Translations under genes and position numbers: made by a program | Assembly (NCBI GenBank): GCA_963921195.1 | Contig: OY992537.1 | Coordinates: 64,096,400-64,160,399, forward strand | Source of the DNA: Pegoplata infirma | Lineage: Eukaryota; Arthropoda; Insecta; Diptera; Anthomyiidae | Direction of reading: 5' to 3' | DNA length: 64,000 nucleotides | Shown: positions 57,601 through 64,000 of the stretch, piece by piece | Numbering within the stretch: the stretch's first letter is position 1 | Layout of the letters: the number at the start of each line of letters is the position of its first letter | The notes under the pieces: model-generated | Told to the model about the DNA's origin: nothing | The model's database searches: none | The model's input: the letters and a program-made list of their open reading frames with translations, nothing else

Positions 57601-58374
57601 GTAGCGATGATCTGAGAAAGAATGCTCTTCCAAAACTCTCCAGTCATCAATTCTGTCAGACAATGTATCTGATACAAGTGTTACGTCAAGAACCTCTTGC
57701 CGCGTACTTGTAACGAAAGTTGGTTCACTACCCTTGTTACAAATATACAGGTTAGTGCTTAACAAAAACTCCAAAAGTGATTCGCCTCTATCATTTGTGT
57801 CTGTACTACCCCATATCGAATGATGTGCATTAGCATCACAGCACACTAGTAACTGGTGTCCCCTAGATTCAGACTCCCGAATCAGACCGCCAACCTTCTC
57901 CGGGGGTATTGGCCCCGGATTAGGAAAATACGCAGAGGCGAGCCAAATAGATTTCCCATGAAGCTCTAAGCTAGCCGCTGTAACATCCATATCACTAAAA
58001 GTTGATAAAAAGAATATATTTAAGCCATTTTTCGCCAATATGCAGGCTCTTGGTGAGCCCTCACCTTTGGCAACCATCAACTTAAACCCAGGGGTCTTCA
58101 ATCCGCAAACCCTGCCACCCCGCACCCAGGGCTCTTGGATAAAAACCAAGTCAACTGCTCCTGTCGTCAGGCGCAGCAATAGTGCAGCTGAGGCTGCCTT
58201 ACAGTGATGGAGGTTTATTTGCAGGAACCGCAACATCTTGCTTTTTTTCCACAATCCTTTCCACCACCGTGTTATTGGCTTCATCCTCCGTGTTATCATA
58301 GAGGTCGCATTCGTCCCCAGATTCGGTGTCGAATAAGCCAGATATGTGTCCCATCTGTTCTGAATCGGAGGCAA
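54643..58374 (-). CDS. LINE ORF2: endonuclease, reverse transcriptase and RNase H
   Basis: An uninterrupted 1243-codon polyprotein that would nick target DNA, copy the element RNA and remove RNA from the hybrid. The endonuclease spans about residues 47-265 (QINL at 52-55, QEP at 80-82, CDANAHH at 179-185, LDVTL from 229, SDH at 254-256). The reverse transcriptase spans about 525-790 (FLDIEGAFN from 613, GTPQGG at 670-675, YADD at 703-706). RNase H spans about 960-1085 (YTDGS at 964, E1001, YTDSQ at 1025, H1069, D1079). A Cys/His cluster (CRSC ... HFICHC) lies near the C-terminus. All catalytic residues are intact. The frame is open from a Met at 58374, but homology starts at the Met at 58236, which may be the real start. 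It overlaps the ORF1 end in a different frame. Confidence 0.92.
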   Translation of the reverse strand: MPPIQNRWDTYLAYSTPNLGTNATSMITRRMKPITRWWKGLWKKSKMLRFLQINLHHCKAASAALLLRLTTGAVDLVFIQEPWVRGGRVCGLKTPGFKLMVAKGEGSPRACILAKNGLNIFFLSTFSDMDVTAASLELHGKSIWLASAYFPNPGPIPPEKVGGLIRESESRGHQLLVCCDANAHHSIWGSTDTNDRGESLLEFLLSTNLYICNKGSEPTFVTSTRQEVLDVTLVSDTLSDRIDDWRVLEEHSFSDHRYIEFLLRERAPVETVSRNLRRTNWVKYRETFSLLLDEVPLSEPHSLAEIDCLVDHITNVCNRCLDASCPSAKPRGKKKPPWWSIELQTSRDSCRKIFNKAKFSRADEDWSAYRLQLKSYKKMIRNAKCDSWKNFCGNIEDVSEASRLRKVLASSPCTLGYLKDPNGVWSSSSGESLDLLLNTHFPGNSMTPFQALERSDAQASEIASEIINMPTLIWAIKSFRPYKSPGPDGIIPAELQQVLDYIAPLLYNLYTACINWSYIPLKWRNTRVVFIPKAGKSSHTAPKDFRPISLSSFLLKTMERMIDSYLRRVIDPRLLSTKQHAYSKGRSTETALHELVGTIERSLSVKEYTMVAFLDIEGAFNNVIPESIILALSGLGVKREIVLMVENLLANRRITSELGASVISRFVNRGTPQGGVLSPLLWNLALNSMLLSLEARGCHVIAYADDVAIAVKGKHLPTLRDILQGSLKDLSKWARDCGLGVNPSKTELVLFTRKNKIPAFDPISLDGTEITFSDGAKYLGVFLDRKLNFRRNIEERVRKATIALYSCKRAIGKRWGFSPQVVHWIYTAVVRPILLYGIIVWWPALETKANFVFITKVQRMASMCITGALRTTPTAALEILLHLIPLDILGRQYAAASAIRLNSTLQWRSSDCGHSAILKKITIPQNVDCAPSLSLFERHFTTMIPSRESWMGDTPGSGATINFYTDGSRLHEQVGFGVYSEELGLSLARRLPDHCSVYQAEMLAIKEVADWLSCNVLSTTAVNIYTDSQAAVKSLDSMFLKTRSALNCRTSLNEMAKQFNIRLIWVPGHRDIPGNCKADELARLGTTLQVPTELECVGMPLETCKQNLRLCSATETNQRWANGWTCETTRLIWPSLNQGRTSELISLPRGEISTVVSIITGHCLIGKHAERLNVPSNDFCRSCMDEEELETIEHFICHCPALSGQRLASLGSRELYDLSDLSDVKIQHLRSFIRSSNWFNDRD

Positions 58375-59080
58375 CAGAACTCTCCGAATTCCTCACTGCA
58401 TGGGCCTCGTCCTGAATGTCACCCATAGTGGCATCAGCTTTATCCTCCGTGCCATCACAGAGGTCGCATTCGTTACCAGATTCGGTTTCGAAAATGCCAG
58501 ATGCATCTCCCATCAGCCTAGAATCGGTCAGCTGAATATCAACCTTTTCCAGATTCTCCTCCCCAGCCGACTCTGCCACTGGCTTGTCTGCTTCCAAAAT
58601 AGGCTTCTGGTCGCCCTTGTAGACATTGACTCTTATATGAAAAAAGCCAAATCTAATAATGCCGTCAGTCCTGGCTAAAAGCGGAAGCGATTCCTCATTA
58701 ACCAAGACCACTGCTTGACGACGAGCGCCCTCCATCTCACCCAATCTGGCAATTTGCCAATTCTGAGTTGGAAGGTCAGGATTGCAGACTTTTATCATCT
58801 TTAGAATCACCGCAGTGTCACTTGTAGCCATTGGGATCCATGCATGAGCTCTGGGTTGCGAGGGGATATCATGTTTTTCCACAACGTCCAGTCTGGCTCC
58901 AGGCCATAACTCTCCCACTTGGCTAATGGCAACCTTAAACACGGCTGCGGATCTTTCGTTTCCAAAAGCAACGAGTTTTACTCGCCCCTGATACCAACCT
59001 GCGTTGACAGTAGTAGGGAGAAAATCAGGCATACTCTCAAGAAGCCTATAGTAGATTTCATTTAGTTTAGTTTCAACTAA
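58199..59080 (-). CDS. LINE ORF1 (DUF4780 domain), 5'-truncated
   Basis: About 294 codons of ORF1 remain. The N-terminal two thirds match the DUF4780 pattern found in ORF1 of LOA-like elements: WYQGRVKLVAFGNE, ELWPGARLDVVEKHDIPSQ, AWIPM, NPDLPTQNWQIARL, AVVLVNEESLP and IRFGFFHIRVNVYKG. No CCHC zinc knuckle is visible. The C-terminal part is acidic and contains two copies of a module with the core TESG(N/D)ECDL. The frame upstream of 59080 belongs to the flanking repeat. The first Met inside the element is at 59032. The stop at 58199 lies inside ORF2, so translation of ORF2 would need re-initiation or frameshifting. Confidence 0.8.
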   Translation of the reverse strand, partial: LVETKLNEIYYRLLESMPDFLPTTVNAGWYQGRVKLVAFGNERSAAVFKVAISQVGELWPGARLDVVEKHDIPSQPRAHAWIPMATSDTAVILKMIKVCNPDLPTQNWQIARLGEMEGARRQAVVLVNEESLPLLARTDGIIRFGFFHIRVNVYKGDQKPILEADKPVAESAGEENLEKVDIQLTDSRLMGDASGIFETESGNECDLCDGTEDKADATMGDIQDEAHAVRNSESSVASDSEQMGHISGLFDTESGDECDLYDNTEDEANNTVVERIVEKKQDVAVPANKPPSL

Positions 59081-59179
59081 ACTAAAAAAAACTTTGCTTT
59101 GGCAAGTGCACCCAAATCTTCCGCAAAACATTATCATGATTTAATGTTTTGGGCAAGAGTACAAAATTCGTAGGCATTT

Positions 59180-60350
59180 TTATACCCTCCACTCTAGTGA
59201 TAGAGGGTATATATAAGTTTGTCATTCCGTTTGTAACACATCGAAATATTGGTCTAGGACCCCATAAAGTATATATATTCATGATCCTTGATCGATTTTA
59301 AGTCGATCTAGCGATGTCCGTCCGTCCGTCCGTCCGTCCGTCTGTCTGTCTGTCCGTTGAAAACACGCTAACTTTTGAAAGACTTTACGGAGGCTCCTGA
59401 AGTTTGACATATATGTTCTCCATTTACCGGGTCAGGTTGGTATTGCAATCCAGCGAAATCGGTCCAGTGGTTCAAAAGTTATGAGCAAAATAGTAAATTT
59501 CGGCAAGGGTATTTTTCGAATTTACAAGATTAAAACCACTATAACTTTCGAAAGACAATTCTGAGGGGGCTGAACCTCAGCACATATATTTGTCGTTCCC
59601 CAAGGCTGTTTGGTTTTGAATTTCAGCAAAATCGGTTCAGTGGTTCAAAAGTTATAAGCAAAGCACTGAATTTAAGATTTGTTTCACCTTAAACTGTTGA
59701 AAACTCGTTAAACAAGTTTTAAAAGCATGGTGAAATACCAGTTTTGTAAAACTTGTTGTTGTTTGTTTTCTTGTCGTGGCCCACGACTCGTGGGGTGCAG
59801 TTTAGTTGTTAGACAAGTAAATATTTGTTATTGTTTGTTATTGTAAGTGTAACTGTATGTAACGGGAAAAAATCAAATAAAGTATGTGTATGATTGAATG
59901 TTAATTTGTTTTTGGTTTTTAAAGAAGAGGATGGTAATATAAACAAGGAAAATATGTGAAATAGTTATTTTTTGTATTACATATAGGTATAAAACAACAA
60001 AAATATTTTACAAAGTAATTTGTTACTCAAAGAAATTGTACACTAAAAAAATATTTACACTCAAAAAAAATGTTACACTCAAAAAAAAAATGTACACATT
60101 ATTATTTTTTTTTTTTGAATGAAATGGCAGACTCAAAAAAATGTTGACAGTCAAAAAATTTTACACTCAAAAAAATTTGATTGATTAAAAGAAAGTTTGA
60201 CTCAAAATAATATACATATTTCTAATAAAAAATTTGTAATGCAATTTTTTGAATTTTTTTTGAGAAAATTACTATCAGATAACATTGTGGAGGGTATTCA
60301 TGATTCGACCAAGTCGAATTTAATTTTTCTACTTGTTTAAATTAAAGCCG
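59180..60350 (-). mobile_element. DINE/HINE-like repeat, subfamily A, long copy
   Basis: The right end (reverse) is 'ataccctccactctagtgat' and the left end is 'tgtggagggtattcatgatt' with 'tcgaccaagtcgaatttaat'. A GTCC/GTCT microsatellite lies at 59320-59355. 'acttttgaaagac' and 'cagtggttcaaaagttat' occur twice, as in the 18407 copy. About 59745-60230 has no counterpart in that copy and may be an insertion or an ancestral core. Confidence 0.65.
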
Positions 60351-60649
60351 CTGTTCATTAAACAGTAATTCACATAAAAAATGTGAAAATGAAAATTTCC
60401 GAATTTCTTTGATGTTATAGATTTCACATAAAAATTCCTTTTTCGTTTTGTTTCACATAAATAAAATTTGGTGAAAGTAAAACGAATGCACTTTTTAACT
60501 TATAATTTTTTAAATTCTAATTATTCGATTTCAACTTCGAATGAAAACGTGATCAGCAAAACACTAAACTTGATTTCATGTGATTCGGAAATTTTCATGT
60601 GAATTAAAAAGTTGTGAAAGATATAACAGAAGCCTAAAAATAGTTTTTG
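60351..60649. repeat. Block shared with the 17.1-kb region
   Basis: 'aatgtgaaaatgaaaatttc' and 'gtaaaacgaatg' plus 'tatttgatttcaactt'-like words recur at 17128-17285. The block ends are inverted with respect to each other ('gaaaatttccgaat' and 'attcggaaattttc'), suggesting a fold-back element. Confidence 0.5.
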
Positions 60650-60895
60650 AAACAAAAAAATTTTAAATTGTGTAATTTATGCCAAAATATGCAAAAATAT
60701 CCACTTAACAGTTGGAAACATGCACAAAATATGTATTTAAAACCACAATATGCAAAAATATGCATTTTCACAAAAATATGCAAAAACAACCCGATGCCAT
60801 TTTAACGCAAATTCCTTGATTCGGAAAGATTATTGGTGGATATCTTTTTTAGACTATTGACAAAAACATGCATTGGCATAGAAAGCACATCCCTA
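60650..60895 (-). mobile_element. GGGATGAG-type MITE, eroded fragment
   Basis: 'aatttatgccaaaatatgca', 'cacaaaatatg' and 'catgcattggcatagaaagc' ending 'acatccct' match the reverse of the 4567 and 36551 elements, with one end lost. Confidence 0.6.
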
Positions 60896-61179
60896 TATAT
60901 TACTGAGTTGTTTTTTTTTCGCTGGACATACACCAAATGTCTCATATATAAGTTGAGTTGAAGGTGGGTTATATAAGCCTTAAAGAAAGCAAGTCCATGG
61001 TACTCAGACTAACAAAAAAGTCCATTGTACCGTATATATACATCCGTCCATTTGTTTGTGGAAAGCAAGATGCAGACCAAACCAAAAGAGCTGTAAATTG
61101 AGTGCATCAAAAAGAGATTTGGCGCCGAAGAACTTGTTTTTTGTACATTTGTTTAACAAATGGAAACTTTAGAAAATTA
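60896..61179. other. Short spacer
   Basis: Contains 'aaccaaaagagctgtaaattg' type words (split: 'aaccaaaagagctg') and 'acttgttttttgtacatttg' from subfamily B, heavily decayed. No gene. Confidence 0.35.
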
Positions 61180-61376
61180 ATTAGGTTACGGTTTACTCAC
61201 CAGATGCTGAAAAATGTTTTTATTCGCCAGCAGGTGAATTATTGTCAAAGTTACAAATACAAGTTACAAACCTTTTTGGTTTTATGAAAATGAAAATTTT
61301 CATTCCTATTTTCATATTCTCAAACTGAGGTCACTTTTGAAAGCAGACACCAGCCTAAAAACATTATTATGTTTTA
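61180..61376 (+). repeat. Composite 3' module, diverged copy
   Basis: 'actcaccagatgctgaaaaa', 'gccagcaggtgaattattgt', 'tcaaactgaggtcac' and 'gacaccagcctaaaaacatt' follow the module order. Both palindromes have decayed. Confidence 0.65.
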
Positions 61377-61983
61377 AACTAAAATCACTCTACCCAAATA
61401 AGAATGTATTTACATATTTGTATACATTAAAATATTTAAGTATTTGTGTCTGGAAATCTATCAGGAATCACTAGGGCTGCATTATGGGCTATTGTATTAA
61501 CAAATAAAAACGCCCTGAATACTTCAATCTAGATATAAATTAAATGTTGCTAAAGTAACAAAGTAACTACTTGTGGTCCTTGGCGAAAGTGTGCATCAAA
61601 TTTCGATTTCCCATAGTGCACTGTCTAGGTATTATGTACTTAAGTATGTGTTTACTATAGTGTTGGTGTGTGTGTTTTTCGAATAACATCACAATTCACA
61701 CAATGTTGTTAAACATTTTAATAGTTGGCAAATGTGTTTTTCATATGAAACATTTTATTTGTATGTCTGCATTGTTTGTCGTTATTATTTTATTTGCTAT
61801 TGTCTTTATTATGATTCTGTGGCAATATTGCAACTTCAGTTGCTGTTGTTGTAAATTTTGTATTAAAATATTTTAAATGCATACGTATTTATTTGTAATA
61901 TGCAAATGCATTTTACGCTTGTGTAACAACATTGTTAAATTTTTAATATTTTTATTCCCAGCAACCACAGCAGCGGAGTATAC
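61377..61983. other. Possibly unique AT-rich sequence; no supported gene
   Basis: No repeat family was recognised. A 68-codon frame at 61670-61876 would encode a hydrophobic segment followed by a Cys-rich tail, but it has no conserved features and no context, so I do not call it. Confidence 0.4.
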
Positions 61984-61986
61984 TTA

Positions 61987-62466
61987 CAAGGGAGGTGTTT
62001 CTGAGGGCACCCACCGATTGTCTTAAAACTTGAATATTGAAATTAGGGGAGAAAAATTATGGGCTCTCGGAAAAATCCGAACTAGCAGGAATTTCGTCAA
62101 ACGCAAAAATACGGAACAGCTTAATTTTAATGGAGATTATGATTTTGTTGGTCGTACGTATACACATATCCGGTTAAACTACCCTAACGTTTAACCATTT
62201 TTGACAATAACTAACTTAACGCAGCCAAATTTGCACACGACCGATATGCCATTGGACAGGCCTTCAAAAAACATTTTGACCTGCATAAAACATTCATATA
62301 GTTTCTATTGAAAAAATGGGAAAAATCCTAAAAAAAATCTCCTTCCCTTTGACCCGCTAAAGAGATTGGGCAGTTAAAAACAAGTAACTATTATTTTGTT
62401 GCTTCCCTCTTTCCTATATGAAAGTTTCAGGACAATCGGTGGGTACCCTGTAAAACACTTTCCTTG
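61987..62466. mobile_element. Harbinger-like CAAGGGA element, TTA target duplication
   Basis: The left end is CAAGGGAGGTGTTTCTGAGG and the right end in reverse complement is CAAGGAAAGTGTTTTACAGG, flanked by TTA. Subterminal 'cccaccgattgtc' and 'gacaatcggtggg' are exact inverted copies. It is inserted in a reverse-strand DINE-like right end ('gtttgtaattccgtgtataa' continues at 62470). Confidence 0.75.
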
Positions 62467-62599
62467 TTAGTTTGTAATTCCGTGTATAACGCATCGAAGT
62501 ATTGGTCTTGGTCCAATATTTGGGTTTTCTATGTAAACATTTTTGTTACAAAAACCCAGTTCCCTACCTGCTTCCAATGTTTGCAATCCAGTGCATTTT

Positions 62600-63130
62600 G
62601 AAAAAAAAAAATTATGTTTTTTTTTTTGCAAGTACAAATCGAGCTCGGAATGCGGAAGAAAAATTGAATTTCTAAACATTATAGACATTTCTGGTATTCC
62701 CATACCGGTTTCAAACACTCCGTTTAGTGTTATCATCAGCAGGATTTTAAATGTCGGTTTGTCCTGTTAATGGAATTCTATTTCTAGCAATCTAAACCAC
62801 AATTCATAGTTTGTTTCAACTTTTTAGTTTCTTATATTATATCGCAACATGATCTGGAATTGCAGACACAAATTTAGAAATTTGCATATTCTGTTTCGAA
62901 GACGTGCCAAATATTTTGTTAGTAATTTTATTTCTTGTTTTTTCTGTAAGTGTAGATCGAGCTCGCGCACTAATTATACTTGTTATATGGGTTCAAGTTA
63001 AAAAATGTAAAAGAAAAACTGAACTTCTAAAAATTGGGGACATTTCTGGTATTCCCATTCTGGTTTCAAACACTCCAGTTAGTGTTATCATCAGCAGGAT
63101 TTTAAATGTATGTTTGTTTTGTTAATGGAA
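62600..63130. repeat. ~320-355-bp direct duplication
   Basis: 'gacatttctggtattcccat' and 'gttatcatcagcaggatttt' occur at about 62684/62727 and again at about 63040/63083; 'atcgagctcg' occurs at about 62638 and 62958. The plus strand of both copies keeps an open frame with the shared peptide words DISGIPI, VSNTP and SVIISRILNV. I do not recognise the peptide. Confidence 0.75.
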
Positions 63131-63189
63131 ATTGTTTTTTTATATAGTACATTAGACTGTCATTTTATTATATAACAAAAAAGTTTTTC

Positions 63190-64000
63190 TTCCGATTTTG
63201 AACGTCAGGGCAAATTTTTATTCTTTTAGGCCTCTGGTACAAATTTGAGGTCAATCGGATTAAATTAGCCAGTGGCTCCCGGCGATCAAAGTTTTGGATT
63301 TTTGAACATTCTTTGAAAAAAAAATATAAAAACTATGTCTTGCGACACATTATAATAATTATTTAGGAGTGCTAAAATATCAACGACTTTTTAAAATCGG
63401 TCAAACGGTTTTCGAGATATCGCTATTTAAAATTTGCAAAAAATGGCGATTTTTTCCTACGTTCTAGAATTTTTTTTTTAAATCTTAAAATTGCTTACCC
63501 TTGACCCTTTAAAAGAGCATGACACAATATTTAATTCAAAATTAATTTGAGCCATATCCGATAATTTTAACCCGCCCTTTTATCAAAGATTTACATTTGG
63601 CCAATTTTCAACAAAATTTTAGATTTTTCAAAAATAAATAAAAATATCACGCGATACATAATTTTTATAAATTTTGGCATGGTGAACACAAATATCAAAA
63701 AATATCTTAAATCGGTCGAACGTTTTTTGAGCATTTTAAATTTGTCAAAAAATTTCACAAAATTACTGTTTTTTCCTACGTTCAAGAATTTTTTTTAAAA
63801 ATCATAAAATGTTGTTTTCATTAACTATTTTATAGAGCTGGAGACAAGCTTTCATTTAAACTTAATTTGAGACAAATCAGACCATTTTAACCCATGGCGC
63901 GCTATCATCAAAGTTTAGAATTTTTGGTAAAAATTTTGTAAAAAGCTAAAAAGGGCGACACTGGTCAAAATGATCGGTTTTTGCTAAAATTAATTCCCTG
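63190..64000. repeat. ~319-bp tandem repeat, at least two and a half units
   Basis: 'ttttttcctacgttc' recurs at about 63450 and 63770. 'aatttgaggtcaatcggatt', 'aatttgagccatatccgata' and 'aatttgagacaaatcagacc' are three versions of one segment at about 63245, 63545 and 63868. The segment resembles 'tttgagctaaatcggataaa' in the 19482 palindrome, so this is likely one arm of a related element that continues past the window edge. Confidence 0.65.

Larger units (their letters stand above)
54544..59080 (-). mobile_element. LOA-like LINE, near full length, 14-bp target duplication
   Basis: The perfect direct repeat CTAAAAAAAACTTT (54530-54543 and 59081-59094) flanks the element, so both ends are exact. 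It carries the 3' part of ORF1 and a complete ORF2. The 3' untranslated region is about 100 bp and ends, on the sense strand, in CCTAACCTAACCT rather than poly(A). The 5' end falls inside ORF1, the usual result of incomplete reverse transcription. The DUF4780 domain and C-terminal RNase H point to the LOA group; that is inference from domains, not a phylogeny. Confidence 0.9.
53020..59178 (+). mobile_element. DINE-like subfamily B copy split by three insertions
   Basis: Its own sequence is 53020-53119, 53935-54018, 54514-54543 and 59081-59178. Joined in order, these segments are colinear with the reverse of the intact copy at 33051-33340 ('ggtgccgaatctttcatac', 'tttttgcacttattttt', 'tcctcgactgatatttcaat', 'ggcaagtgcacccaaatctt', 'aatgttttgggcaagagtac'). 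Confidence 0.8.

Noticed and set aside
61670..61876. 68-codon frame with a transmembrane-like segment and a Cys-rich tail
   Set aside because: Hydrophobic residues are expected from T-rich DNA; no conservation evidence or gene context.

Overview
The window reads as non-coding, transposon-packed DNA from a very AT-rich insect genome, most likely a calyptrate (muscoid) fly. The organism call rests on an intact DUF4780/LOA-type non-LTR retrotransposon, abundant dispersed repeats with GTCC/GTCT microsatellite cores that look like the dipteran DINE/HINE (Helentron) group, and many short palindromic DNA transposons. I found no cellular protein-coding gene, rRNA gene or functional tRNA gene. Nearly every open reading frame in the A/T background is a translation artefact of (GATGAAAAAA)n arrays, palindromes or the (AAGGT)n satellite.

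Layout, left to right. 1-8.4 kb: AT-rich flank, then short inverted-repeat elements, several nested. 8.5-11.4 kb: DINE-like repeats mixed with A-rich GATG arrays. 11.4-14.8 kb: a palindromic element invaded by a Helentron-like element holding 171 perfect AAGGT units and a 146-bp tandem repeat. 15-22 kb: a composite repeat expanded by insertions, including two near-perfect ~0.95-kb palindromes. 22.5-32.2 kb: a three-deep nest, a Harbinger-like element containing a tRNA-like module, and a 2.1-kb palindrome. 32.5-37.8 kb: the best complete composite repeat and more palindromes. 39.0-41.2 kb: a non-autonomous hAT element with an exact 8-bp target duplication. 41.3-44.5 kb: a decayed LINE. 44.5-53 kb: palindromic elements and arrays. 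53-59.2 kb: one DINE-like copy split in turn by a tRNA-bearing MITE, a pogo/Tigger-like MITE and a nearly complete LINE with intact endonuclease, reverse transcriptase and RNase H. 59-64 kb: older repeats and two tandem duplications.

The main result is that insertion sites can be read directly, because many elements sit inside repeats that occur uninterrupted elsewhere in the window. Elements with CAC-type ends carry 2-bp target duplications that are always pyrimidine-purine (TA, CA or TG). Elements with CCC(A/G)-type ends carry 2-bp duplications of varied sequence (AA, TA, GA, TT, AT). Three of these palindromic elements hold a tRNA-like module near an oligo(T) or A/T-rich tract. These groups may be poorly described and are the best candidates for something new here. 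Family names for the DNA elements are inferences from ends and target duplications, because none of them encodes a transposase in this window.
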